Below, one piece after another: positions 35,248 through 45,690 of a stretch of DNA of 64,000 bases. Source of the DNA: Anaspis maculata. Its lineage: Eukaryota; Arthropoda; Insecta; Coleoptera; Scraptiidae. The notes beneath the pieces were generated by a model. That model was not told the DNA's origin. It was given only the letters and a program-made list of their open reading frames with translations, and searched no databases. Position numbers and translations under genes: made by a program. The stretch lies in assembly GCA_949128115.1 (NCBI GenBank), contig OX421965.1, positions 31,243,681 to 31,307,680 on the forward strand. Reading direction: 5' to 3'. How positions within the stretch are numbered: position 1 is the stretch's first letter; each line of letters opens with the position of its first letter.

Positions 35248-35637
35248 GTGAAAATCTAAGCACTTGTGATATTACTGTTGATAAAAGGGGGGTTGTTTGT
35301 CTTCTCCAACAGTAAAACACAGTAAAACTTCTTCTTTTACTGCAGTTTCGGCTTTTATTCAGTGATCAAAAATGAGTGTAAAAATATAAATTTGAATAAG
35401 GCGTTGCGGAATCAATCTAGCGAAAACCATTCAGATTCCATTTATTTTGTATTTTGACAATTTCTCAAGCCTCACACTAAAGTATCTCCTTGTAGCTTCC
35501 GAAAGAAACCTAGTCAATCCTGAATGGTAAATATCTCATATTACTGATAACATCACTAGCAAAAATAGTATGTGCTGTCCTCTAACAATATTTCGAGATT
35601 TTGAATGCTGAACCACGCATAAAAATACCGTTGTAAC

Positions 35638-35772
35638 GAGCGATCAAATAGTCGATTGCTCAAGTTGGCGTACGATGCTCACTTTTATCCCGAACGGGCG
35701 AATCATGAACGCGTGTTTGGGGAAAAGTTGAGCATCGTACGCCAACTTGAGCAATCGAGTATTTGATCGCTC
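35638..35772. mobile_element. Foldback MITE, 135 bp
   Basis: Arms of about 45 bp: GAGCGATCAAATA, CGATTGCTCAAGTTGGCG and TACGATGCTCA, each with its complement on the right (35727-35772). Only one mismatch was seen over most of the arm, so it is young or under conversion. The spacer is about 40 bases. No target duplication could be assigned. Confidence 0.88.
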
Positions 35773-36427
35773 TGTAGAATTTTCAGCGAGAGCGCTATTC
35801 AAGCTATTAACTGTACGGGTCGGGAAATGATGTAGCTACACATCCAAGTAGTCTGCAGACTGGTAACGGCATGATGATAGGTGGCGCTAGACAACACTAA
35901 CACAATTAGCTGAACGGTAATCAAGCAAAACAAGTTTTTCTCTCTGTACTCCTCTGGATCAGTTGATCATTTATAGAGTAAATACTCGTCCGCCATGATG
36001 GTATCCTCAAATCAAATCACATTATTTGAATATGAATAATCGAGCAATTTAATGGAATCTGTGATGGATATCCACGAAGAATGTTAATCGAACAGGTCCC
36101 GATGTGACTAACCTGACGGTGCAGCGTGTACTCGTATACCCGTACATGAGTATCGGTTGCCACAACCGAGCAGCAGAAAATCCCTTGTTGAACAGGTTGT
36201 GAGATTTTATCTGGCCGTGTAGGCATATACACAAAAATCAAGTGACATATAGTATGGGAAAGGGGTCATCAGGCGTTGTTCTGGCATACCGGACGATCGA
36301 CCTGCTCGAGTTGCAACAGATTTTTGTTTTGCATAATGAGTTAAATCGGCGAGAGAATAAAGAATGGCGGATTAGTGTTTTTTACGACACAATTATTATT
36401 ATCATCCATTTCACTGATTTTCGTTGG

Positions 36428-37795
36428 AGCAAGCTCTGAAAAAATGTGTCGTGTTAGCACAAATAGCATGATGCTAACTTGATTGTGACACCTTGATAGA
36501 TGTGCTATGATTGTATATAATGTGACAGTAGTTGTCACCTTCATCTCGACGCAAAGCACCCGCTAGTGAAAATTTTCGAGACTGCACAGCGAAAGTAGGA
36601 AAATGTGAGCCCCTCTGCAGTTGAAGTTGCTGTGGTCGAAAAGGGACATCGTCTCTACCATGGTTGGCGGCACCCCGCTAATGCTGTTCTAGGTGAGTGG
36701 TGGTCACTTTATCCAGTGACCACCGCTCCCCTAGCAGCATCAGCAAGGAGCCGTCAATCATGACAGAGACGATGGCCCTTGTCGCCTAGAACAACTTGAC
36801 TATGGGCGATTTACATTTAAAAAACGCCACCTGGTGTAAAGCTCGGTACTTGATCGTAAAGGACGTTTTCGAGAGGAACACATACTCCGACGTCTAGTAG
36901 CCTAGGTGGGCACTAGTGGATACCTGCAATACCCACATTATTGACATGGAAATTTGACAAGTAGAAATAATGTGAAAAGGGGTTTGCATTTGTGTCTCTT
37001 ATTTCATGTTATGGTTAGCATATTTAGCAGGCTTGTAGTAGATCTAGCCCCAGAGGTGCGCATCTGAAAGACTACGCCCCCAGGAATGTACTACATTGCG
37101 GTAAAAAAAGACAACGTTTACGTCCCAAACACAAAGGTAGCTACGGCGAGCTTATTAGAATGAAAAATTCGGATCTCCAGCTGAAGTCCAAGCAGAAAAT
37201 CTTTAGAAAAAAGCGAGGAAAAAAGGTAGGTGGTGGTTGATTCTGCACGGCCAGCCCGAGGTGATTTTTTCTTGGCTGGTCGACGGGCTTGTGTGTTTGC
37301 CTCCGTGCGGATGTGACAGTTTGCTGCTCTTCTTTGGGCGGAAGCTATGGATGATTTAGAGAAAGGTCTGCGACGACGCTGGTCATCAACATGGGGCCCA
37401 ATAAAGAGCCTAGGGGGTCCCAAGGGTTCACAGGAACAAAAGTTTGCTTGTAGTGGACTGCACAAGACAGCAAAGTGACAGCTTTGACGTGCCACCAATT
37501 GACGTAACAGCCGCCGTTGCCTGCGGCAACTTACACCTCTTCTGACAATTAATTCCCTGAAACTTCTTCGACGAACGGCCATTTTCCCCAATAAGGTCAA
37601 TCAGCTATAGGGGGATCACGTTTTCATACTTTCGCTGCGCAGTCTCGGAAATTTTCACTTACGGGTGCATCGCGTCAAGATGACGGTGACAGTTGTCACA
37701 TTATACATAGCACATCTATCAAGGCGCCAATCAAGTTGGCATGGCATATCGTACCATTCGTGCCAAACACAACACATTTTTCCATAGCTCACTCT
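36428..37795. mobile_element. 1.37-kb element with ~170-bp terminal inverted repeats
   Basis: Left arm 36428-36600 and right arm 37622-37795 are diverged reverse complements. Shared blocks are CTTGATAGATGTGCTATG, ATAATGTGACA.T.GTCACC and GAGACTGC.CAGCGAAAGTA. The interior holds a separate palindrome (36641-36780). It also holds a 160-codon minus-strand frame (37118-37600) rich in Arg, with no transposase motif, which I do not regard as a gene. Probably a non-autonomous DNA transposon. Confidence 0.75.
36641..36780. mobile_element. 140-bp near-perfect palindrome (foldback MITE)
   Basis: AAGGGACATCGTCTCT and its complement AGAGACGATGGCCCTT bound the unit. The arms continue through GGCGGC.CC..GCTAATGCTG to AGTGGTGGTCACT at the centre with almost no loop. 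GTCG occurs shortly outside both ends and could be a target duplication. Confidence 0.8.
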
Positions 37796-38454
37796 ATTAT
37801 CTAGGTCGAAGTGGTACACGACGAGCTATGCCACTTTTCTCCCAAAAGCTTGAGAAACAAAACATTTTAGTATTTTCAGTCCAAACCTGGACTTTTTCAA
37901 TTAATCGATGTGACGCTCTAAAGAGCTTCAGTAGTGGAATTATACTCTGTGGGAATTACTGTGCCGATTAACCCGTTTCCGCCCAGCGTCCTATTCATAG
38001 GACAGTGCGTTCATGATTTTTTTTCTGCCAATTCGCGGTACTTACGGGTTCTAGGTACTCGCCGACAAAAAGCAGATACCCAAGGGCTTTTTCAGCCCGC
38101 GCAAGTTCTTGATGATTGTTATTGTTCTTTCACTAGTCGATGCGGCCGTATCGTAAAATTCTTGTACATATGCACCTCGACAGTGTTTTTATTATTTTGT
38201 GAAAACTACAAGAGGTAAGTGCCTTTTTTTCAATATTTTAGCATGTTGAAACATCAAGATGATTTCCAAAAATATTAGATTCGTTCAATTGCAGTCAAAT
38301 TTTTCTGTGATAACTTGTAAATCTTGGCGTCCTATAAATAGGACGCTGGGCGTTACAGTGCATTTTTGCAAATATTTTAGTCATCAACTCATATTTGAAT
38401 TTTCATCCTAGATTTGACTGATAGCCAATATAATGAGCAATCAAACTTCCAAAT

Positions 38455-38935
38455 ATGTTTTCAAAACCTTGGAGAAGGCAATGGAATATTCTTTTTTCGG
38501 AAGACAGCGAGGCAGTCATTCTAGCCCTACCACCTGAGGTCGACGAGCTGACGGATGAGGAGGCATGTGGAGATGGCGAGCTGTCTACACCAACCGTCAA
38601 AGATATCCCAGGCTGTACTGAAGTCGACAACCTTGACGATATTGATGAGGGAGGCGGAGGCGCCACGTCCACGTACCCACAGGAGAATGACAATGACGAC
38701 GATAAAGACGACTTACCACTGGCGTCGCTGACTGCCAGAATCAAAGGTCCTTCGATAAGCAGCCAGTTACTTTCGCAGAAAAAAAGGGCAGCCAAGACGA
38801 CAGTTACTAAAAAATTGAAGCATGTTTCGCCGAAATACCAAACCGACCCCGTTACAAGACGGACCCGACAGGAAACTTGCGTCACTGAAGGCGACTTTGG
38901 GAGAGGCAAAGCCTGTCAATATTTTTGAAGACGAG
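38455..38935 (+). pseudogene. piggyBac transposase, N-terminal fragment
   Basis: About 155 codons. Near residue 25 it reads LPPEVDELTDEE, the acidic N-terminal signature of piggyBac-derived transposases, followed by a long Asp/Glu-rich region and a Lys/Arg-rich stretch (QKKRAAKTTVTKK). Near the 3' end a frameshift makes the likely original reading GEAKPVNIFEDEE, after which the family would continue into the DDD catalytic domain. Instead the sequence jumps at about 38935-38955 to the C-terminal region. No intact catalytic Asp region is present, so the fragment is non-functional. Confidence 0.88.
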
Positions 38936-38950
38936 GAGTAAGGGAAAAAA

Positions 38951-39312
38951 GTGGAACTGGTGCCTAGTCACCCGCGTCGTTGATATGGCAGTTGGCAATG
39001 TGTTCCTTTTATACTGAAATCTTCATGGTAAAAAGTCAATTTCCACAAGGGATTTCAGAAGGTCTATTGCAGTACCTAAAAATTGGACACACCAAACAAA
39101 TCAAAAAAGGCAGACCGTATAGCTTTCCTTCAACTTCTAAATCGAAGGTGTCTGATGAAATAAGGTACGATGAAAGAGGTTCTGTAATCGGGAAACGTGA
39201 CAAGCAACGCCGGTGTCAATACCAAAATTGCTAAGGTAAACCCCTAACATTTTGCAGCAAGTGCAATGTTACTCTGTGCATGGTCTGTTTTCCCAAATAC
39301 CATCGAAAATAG
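38951..39312 (+). pseudogene. piggyBac transposase, C-terminal fragment with Cys-rich domain
   Basis: The fragment opens with WNWCLVTRVVDMAVGN, equivalent to the RWWWPLF...LDVA.QNAW motif that follows the catalytic domain. A stop and a frameshift at about 39012 follow. Then YLKIGHTKQIKKGRP, VSDEIRYDERGSVIGK and the C-terminal zinc-binding domain RRCQYQNC, GKPLTFCSKC and CMVCFPKYH, ending at TAG 39310-39312. A TAA at 39232-39234 replaces the residue between QNC and GKPLTFC. About 300 codons of catalytic core are missing between this and the N-terminal fragment. Confidence 0.9.
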
Positions 39313-39670
39313 TGAAGTGAAACCGTTCATAACTACTATTGTTTATTTTTCAAGTGTTCAATTTTGTTTGTTTTTATGATATTTATTATTAAATGTTATT
39401 ATTGATATTATGAAGAGAATTGTATCAACTTTTGTTATTATTCTTATGGAATATATGCGATTTTTCAAAAGATTCCACTTTATTTCTATCTACCATGATA
39501 ATACTCATATCCGCCCAGCGTCCTATTTATAGGACAGCACTTTTTGAAAAAACTAGAGTGTTTTTTTGAATTTGGTCAACGCCTTCACTTTAAGCATGTC
39601 CTAAATAGCAATATATCCAATTTTTGCAAAGATTCTAAAGAAAAAAACAATTTGGGCGTTAACGGGTTAA

Positions 39671-40372
39671 GTTTCAGTCGATTCTACCGATATATTTGAA
39701 TGAAATAACGAATCAACGTTTGACGACCATGCAACCATAAATCACCCCGTAACTCCGAAACGAGAGGACTTGAAAAATTCATACAGCCAGATCATGATTC
39801 GTCTAAAAAAAGTGAATGTGTCTACTTCTAAGCTATGTCAGTTCACTCGCCGGACACCCTGTATACAGAAAAAGTGCCAGGCCGACATAAATTCACGTAT
39901 TTATAAAACTGAATGCTGCAATTATATTGTCTGAGAATGCAACTCTTGGACTCGGCAAAATATGCATCGATCGTTTTCCAGGACAAGAGCGGTTTTTGTA
40001 AAATTGTGGTGCCCGTCCGCGTACAACTACAATGGCAAGATTTATTATACTTTGTCCCTCCCGGTAAAAATAATGCGAAGAAGTTGGAAGGTATAATGGC
40101 AATTGGCCACAACCTGGCGGAAGACGAAGACGACGGACGACTCGCCCGAGCACCCGCGCCCGCGATCATGCGAAGGATATTCGTTCGCCGGTCCACTGCT
40201 TATTTGAAGATGGGTAATTATGCGGTCGGTTATCGTCCAAACACTCGTTGGCATTCATTCGCACCGTCGGCTCATTACTGCCTGTTTTTCTTGTAAAACG
40301 AGGAAGGGAACCGCAAAATTCAAGCAGAGCTGTGTGGTTGGTTAGTTGGTGCACCTGACCGCAAGAAATGTG
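39671..40372. other. Intergenic stretch, no recognised gene
   Basis: A CACCCTGTA motif lies at 39855-39863. A 127-codon open frame (39913-40296) on the + strand has no motif and overlaps others on the minus strand. I do not call it a gene. Confidence 0.45.
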
Positions 40373-40561
40373 ACCACAACCAACAACTAGGAAAAACCAG
40401 CGAAATTAACCTTATGGATTAAACCTACGTAAACCTTACGTTAAAATTAAAATTTATGCTATTTTTAAATTTATTCGGACTGACATTGGCAAGTTGAGTA
40501 AGGTTTACGTAGGTTTAATCCATAAGGTTGATTTCGCTGGTTTTTCCTAGTTGGTTGTGGT
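40373..40561. mobile_element. Foldback MITE, ~190 bp
   Basis: Arms of about 65 bp: ACCACAACCAAC, CTAGGAAAAACCAGCGAAAT, AACCTTATGGATTAAACC and TACGTAAACCTTA on the left, with complements at 40499-40561. A short AT-rich spacer separates them. The identity is very high, suggesting recent origin. The left arm carries a 3-base insertion. Confidence 0.88.
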
Positions 40562-40639
40562 TGATTGTTCCTGTCGACGTTTTGAATGAATGCAGATTTG
40601 TATTGATTCTTTTTAATTCTCTATCTCCATATTATGCCT

Positions 40640-41140
40640 TTGAATTTGCAATTTTCGGTAAGTAACTTCCGTTACATTCAACTTCCGTTAACTCAAGTCC
40701 GTTAACGTTAACTTGTATATCCATATTTGTCTTTTAAACCCGAAATAAAGAAAATCTGAAAGAATGGAGTGAAGTTTACAACTGTTAAACCAGTAAAAGA
40801 TTACTTTATCGAACACCACAAACATTTTCAGAATTGGGAAATTTTGTCACGAGATATCCTCATTTCAACCTAGGCAAAATGTTGGGGTAGTCCAGTTGAT
40901 TTTGGCCCAGTTTGGTTAGGTAGTATAAGGTATGGTTTTGTCGGTTTCAGGGTGGTGTTCGGGTAGTTTTGGAAACGATTATTTGGTTTACGAAATGGAA
41001 AGTGGACGTTAACGGTTCAACGTTAACTTCCGTTACATTTTCAATCAATTAACTTATTAACGATTAACGAAGTCAACTTTTTTGTTAACGATTTAACGTT
41101 TAACGAAGTCAACTGTTTCGTAACGGTGCCCACCTTTGTT
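40640..41140. repeat. AACGTTAAC / CGTTAAC-rich repeat, probably old TE ends
   Basis: Multiple copies of CCGTTAAC, CCGTTAC and AACGTTAACTTCCGTTAC occur at 40660-40720 and again at 41000-41125. The second cluster ends CGTAACGGTGCCCACC, reminiscent of hAT termini read outward (GGTGGGCACCGTTACG). A matching left end was not found, so this is a decayed element. Confidence 0.5.
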
Positions 41141-41284
41141 TAAAATTCCAAATAGCATTACCTATCTTGTGAACATCAAATTGAAGACAATATTAAAATT
41201 CTCTTTCCGTCAAACATATTTCTAATCTTTTTAAACCAGCCCCCAAGCCTTATGAAAATCTTCTCTTTGTTAATGCAATAGTAT

Positions 41285-41809
41285 TGTTACGATATTTCGC
41301 GTACGAGTTCGAATATAATTAAGACTATCTTTTCAAACACACACTGTTTATTTCTGCGTACTACAATGAATACACGCCAACAATTATCTACTCAGGAATT
41401 ATCGCTGTGATTACAACTCGCTTTTAATCGCTTGCTATCACTTCGCATTCCAATTCAATACTGGCCTGAGCTGCCGGCTGATGCCTAATACAAGGCCTCC
41501 GAATAGTGTTCCCGAACTTTCTGTCTACTTCCAGCAAATTCCATAGTGGCCCGGCATATGCGGTTTCTAGACCATTCCTGAATAATCATACACATTACCC
41601 GTATAATTCTGCCGGGTTCTGAAACGGCGCCTCCGCCAAAATGGACAGATGTGCCCTGATCAGGCATTGGAGTCTCCATTCAGTTTCACGTACACGAACG
41701 CTCTGGAATGCACCAGATCGCTCCACACTTCTACTCTGCGATCTAATGGATGGAAGAATCCAAAAAGATCGAGTGTTCACCAATATGTACGGGATCGCCG
41801 CTCGTAACA
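41285..41809. mobile_element. Solo LTR, 525 bp
   Basis: It begins TGTTACGA and ends TCGTAACA, the TG...CA inverted termini of a long terminal repeat, flanked by a perfect GTAT duplication (41281-41284 and 41810-41813). No gag/pol sequence is adjacent on either side, so this is a solo LTR left by recombination between two LTRs. A 4-bp duplication is compatible with Ty3/Gypsy-like elements, but the family is not proven. Open frames inside are not genes. Confidence 0.85.
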
Positions 41810-41813
41810 GTAT

Positions 41814-43082
41814 ATTACATACAGAGGTGTAAAGCGTCTCATTACAGCCAAGGGATTCAATATATTACCGAGGCGTGCCGAGGTGAGGTCAGGCGCGTGC
41901 TGGGACCCTAAAGACGCCCAGGCGAATTCACGTCAATAGGCCCCTTGGGACAGAAGTCCTCCCCCCCCCCCCCATATGATATACTCCGCCAGGCAAAATA
42001 AGGTATCAGTATTTTTTGAATATTTACCCAGAAATTGAAAAAATCAATCTCAGAAAAAAAAACATGATCAACGGATAAGAATTATTTTAAAAAAAAGTCA
42101 ACAATTTACTAAATAAGAAATATTAATGAATGAGTCTCATCATGAGTCAACTACATGATCTCAAACACGCACATCATTCTAGGTGTTCCTCTAGAAATGA
42201 AAAAAATCGACCTCTCTTGATGGAGTTCTCACCTAATATTTTTTAATTCGAAAGAATTCGAGTGGGGAGTTGGGGACTTTTCGTTGAGACACCCTGTACT
42301 ACATATAGGCGGCCATGATCGACGGCAATTCGATTATTATTTACAAAATATCCTTGAAAGAATTGAAAGTTTGGAAATCAATAAGGCATTTCAGTATAGG
42401 TAGGTACCTACTCAGTGTTACGCTTGAAAAAGAATCATACAATGTTTTAAAAACAAAAAATAATTTTGAAAAAAACCAGGAAGGGCCTGATGGCTGAGGG
42501 CCTACCGGGAAATGCCTGGCTGCCCAGTGAACCAGCACGCGCCTGGGTGAGATAGAATCTCGTAGGCTGTAATGACACTTTACTCCATGGTATGTATAAG
42601 ACCTTATTCACAATGATCCAGTTTAAATGCAAATAATTGGCTTTATTTAAAGTTTTTCGCGTCAAAAGTTTTTATCAGGTAGGCATGGCATAGGCAACCT
42701 TTTCAAACAACGCATCCATCAACACTCCGCGCTCCGCGACAGCTGTTTAGACCAGATCGCCTCTCTTCATACGTCACTTTCGGCCCGTGGTTCGAAAGTG
42801 ACATTATTTTCCAACCTGTAAGGAATTTGTAAGGCAACAATTTCAGAAAACACGAGAATCACCCAAAGCACGGCCACGTGTATTGACAATATCTTGACAA
42901 ACATTGCGGAGGAGAGCTGCGAGGCTGGCGTTCTTGAGCCTTGCTTGTCGGATCACAAAGGGCAGTTCATAGTGACGGAGGAGGTCCTTGATAAGCAGCA
43001 TCCTGAAAAGCGAAAAGTTGAGAAAAATCACCAGTGCGGGGCTGGGCGGCCCGGCCTGAGGGAGTCCTTAACTCAAGGGAGT
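41814..43082. other. Intergenic stretch, mostly featureless
   Basis: A poly-C run lies at 41959-41973 and a CACCCTGTA motif at 42290-42298, preceded by text (GGGGAGTTGGGGACTTTTCG) common next to such motifs. A GC-rich block at 42480-42565 has a tRNA A-box-like GATGGCTGAGGGC but no credible B box. No gene. Confidence 0.45.
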
Positions 43083-44478
43083 CATGTTTTCTTAAGAAAA
43101 AACCGAATTACAATGAGCTTTTTTTCCTGGACAGCTAACGTCTTGGACTACAGCATTATAGAATTTTTTCTTGTTGCAAGCTTGTCATATCATTTATACA
43201 GGGTGAAGTAGTGAGGTACTGCAAAAAATGTAAAGTTTGCACCTCTCCCGATCTGCGAAAAAAAAATTTGAATTTTTTTCAACTCGTTCTGGAAAACATT
43301 GAGCCCATACCTCGAAACGGTTTTTTGGGTTTTTGTCTAGCTGTGTTAATTACAGGGTGATCTCAAAAAAGTGATATTTTAGACTTTCAATGATAACTTC
43401 TTTCATTGTTATCCGATTTCAAACATCTTTAGCTCATATTGAAGCTGATACTTTAGGCGAGAACGTTGTGAGGTCAAAACTTATTAAAAACAACAATTCA
43501 ATACAAGGGGACGTATCAGAAGTGATCCGAATGCGAAACAGCTTCCTAGTATCTGTTTGATGAAAGACAAAAACAAATTGAAACTTGTCCTCAGAGGATC
43601 CGCTAATTTGGACCATTTCGATCCGCATCTCGCTTTAGTTGTCTAAGAAATTTCTGTGGTAGAATCAAAGCATGACTGCGTGTTTTCGCGAAAAAATCGC
43701 ATCCCTTATTTACCTGAAGGCGGCCGTAACCCAAGTTACAAAATTCACAACAATTCCAAAAATTCTCCTTGACAATAAAACACGTACCTCTACCCGTATA
43801 CCTGCCAGTTCTGAATTTTGTAACTTGGGTTACGGTCGCCTACAGGTAAATAAGGGATGCGATTTTTTTGTGAAAATACGCAGTCAAGTTTCGGTTCTAC
43901 CACGGACATTATCTTGGACAACTAAAGCGAAAAGCAGATCAAAATGGTCCGAATTAGCGGATCCTTTGAAGACACGTCTCAATTTGTTCTTATCTGTTAT
44001 TAAACGGAAAGTCGGGAGCTGTTTTGCATTCGGGTCACTTTTGACACGTCCCCTCATATTGAATTGTTGTCTTCAATAAGTTTTGACCTCACAACGTTCT
44101 CGCCTAAAGTATCAGCTTCAATATGAGCTAAAGATGTTTAAAATCGGATAACAATGAAAGAAGTTACCATTGAAAGCCTAAAATATCACTTTTTTGAGAT
44201 CACCCTGTAATTAACAGAGATAAACGAAAACCCAAAAAACCGTTTCGAGGTATGGGCTCAAAGTTTCTCCAGAACAAGTTGGAAAAATTCAAAAAAATGT
44301 TTTCACGGATCGGGAGGGGTGCAAACTTTACATTTTTTGCAGTACCTCACTACTACACCCTGTATAAATAATATGAAAAGCTTGTAACAAAAAAGAATTA
44401 TATCATGCTGTAGTCTAAGACATATGCTGTCCAGGAAAAAAAACTAATTGCAATTCGGATTTTTCTTGAGAAAATACG
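43083..44478. mobile_element. 1.4-kb concentric foldback element
   Basis: The halves 43083-43756 and about 43812-44478 are reverse complements at about 88% by eye. From outside in the matched landmarks are TTTTCCTGGACAGC, TACAGGGTG (43197 and 44356), AAAATGTAAAGTTTGCACC, ACCTCGAAACGGTTTTTTGGG, TACAGGGTGATCTCAAAAAA (43351 and 44201), GCGAGAACGTTGTGAGGTCA and TAACCCAAGTTACAAAATTC. The spacer is about 55 bases. Two of the shells end in TACAGGGTG, like a MITE. Any open frames inside, including 43672-44079, are by-products of the repeat. Confidence 0.9.
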
Positions 44479-44535
44479 ACCATTTTGATTTGACCAAAAT
44501 TTTCAGGTGTTCCACTTCAATTGTTGAGCACTGTA

Positions 44536-45690
44536 TTTTACTCCGAGGGACTTTTCTCACACGATTCAAGAATAGCGGTCCAGATCATACTTGTCTGACA
44601 GAAAGCGGATGATCTACGTCGAGGGAAAGCTTTCCTCCCCCGGTTTGGTATCTTTTGGTGTTCCACAGGGGTCGGTCTTGGGACCACTCCTTTTTTTGCT
44701 TTATATTGATGATTTTTCTCGGTTTATGGAACCAAAGCGTTGTGTTTTATTTGCCGACGACACTACACTAATCGCTACGGCGCCTGGGACAAGTGAATTG
44801 CTTCTTAAACGACGGACAATTGAAGAGAGGGCGGGAGATTGGTTCTCGGCAAATACACTAAAACTCAATCAGTCTCTAAAACGCATAGACTCACGGTGGG
44901 AACGGGCGGCGCGGTGTCCGGGGAAGAGGGCAGCCTCGTGGTGCTGGGTGTCGTCTTGGATGCTGGGCTGACGTGGGCGTCCCATGTAGAGAAGCTGGCC
45001 CGGGAGCTCTCCTCTGCACTCTTTTCACTTCGGAGATTAAACGGAAAACTCAGCTCTCATGTTTTATTGTCACTATACCATGCGCATTTCCACTCGCGTA
45101 TTTCTTACGGAGTAACTCTGTGGGGAGCTTCGAGTCATGCCAACAGGATATTTGTTATGCAAAAAAAAGCGATCCGTATCTTGACTAATTCCCACTTTCG
45201 GGCACACTGCAAACCGTTGTTTTCTGAAATGAAGATAATGTCCTTACCATCATTGTTTGTCTATAAATCACTTGTTGAGATCCATGGTTGCAAGCATAAC
45301 TACCTCACACACGGTGAGGTCCACAGCCACGACACTAGATCAAAAGCACTAATGGTGCCGCCCCGCCACTGTCTTGCCCGGACTAAAAAGAATTCCATCA
45401 ATCTGCAGTTGTACAATCGTTTCCGCTGGAAATACAGAACTATCCGATGGATAAGTTCAAAAAGACTGTCTCCAGGTTCATGCTTGACCAGTTTTTCTAT
45501 AGGGTTGACAAGTTTTTCGCCTTCAAGTATAGCCTTAACGCCAAAGGTTCAAGAATATCTTCGTCCCTTTAGAGGAAATTTATATGTATATACAGACTTA
45601 TATGTTCCTGAGTGTCTGTTCCATTTGTGTCAAAATTCCTTATTAATTTTTAAATTGACGTTGCTCGATTCTACAATACCACTGTAATGT
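44536..45690 (+). pseudogene. LINE reverse transcriptase, CR1/Daphne-like, 5'-truncated
   Basis: The first piece, from about 44580, reads YLSDRKRMIYVEGK..GVPQGSVLGPLLFLLYIDD and the catalytic FADDTTLIA (about 44752-44775). The next frame (44839-45687) carries VVLGVVLDAGLTWASHVEKL, ALFSLRRLNGKL, LLSLYHAHFHSRISYGVTLW, MQKKAIRILTN and MSLPSLFVYKSLVEI, the conserved post-RT region. A last frame has KFKKTVSRFMLDQFFYRVDKFF near 45455-45510. At least two frameshifts break it. The endonuclease and the early RT motifs are missing. It begins only about 60 bases from the foldback at 43083-44478. Confidence 0.9.

Larger units (their letters stand above)
33742..35283. mobile_element. Mosaic of nested foldback elements with shared terminal repeat
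   Basis: The outer ends are inverted copies of ATCAACAGTAATATCACAAG (33742 and the complement ending about 35283). Inside lie three copies of a roughly 120-130 bp foldback unit (33777-33897, 34545-34678 and, inverted, 35130-35247), a different foldback at about 34335-34542, and a larger inverted repeat, 34545-34888 against about 34960-35247. The larger arms share AGTGACAGCTGTCA and GACCTACAAGGATAATATTC. No transposase is present. The structure implies repeated insertion or duplication within one locus. Confidence 0.85.
37968..39670 (+). mobile_element. piggyBac-type element, internally deleted
   Basis: TTAA flanks both ends (37968-37971 and 39667-39670), the fixed target of piggyBac. The 13-base termini CCCGTTTCCGCCC and the complement of GGGCGTTAACGGG match at 11 of 13 positions. 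A subterminal motif, CCCAGCGTCCTAT with the palindrome TCCTAT..ATAGGA, occurs near both ends (about 37982-38003 and 39512-39534) and inverted at about 38328-38352. The interior carries the N- and C-terminal parts of a piggyBac transposase with the catalytic core missing. The element cannot move on its own but could be mobilised in trans. Confidence 0.93.

Noticed and set aside
37118..37600. 160-codon Arg-rich minus-strand frame within a TIR element
   Set aside because: No transposase signature or catalytic residues; it results from a locally GC-rich stretch.
38403..38909. 168-codon Ser-rich minus-strand frame
   Set aside because: It is antisense to the acidic N-terminal piggyBac fragment, which has the recognisable motif on the + strand.
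42480..42565. Possible tRNA or SINE head
   Set aside because: An A-box-like string is present, but there is no B box or cloverleaf pairing.
43672..44079. 135-codon + frame
   Set aside because: It spans the centre of the concentric palindrome; its halves are reverse complements, so coding is implausible.
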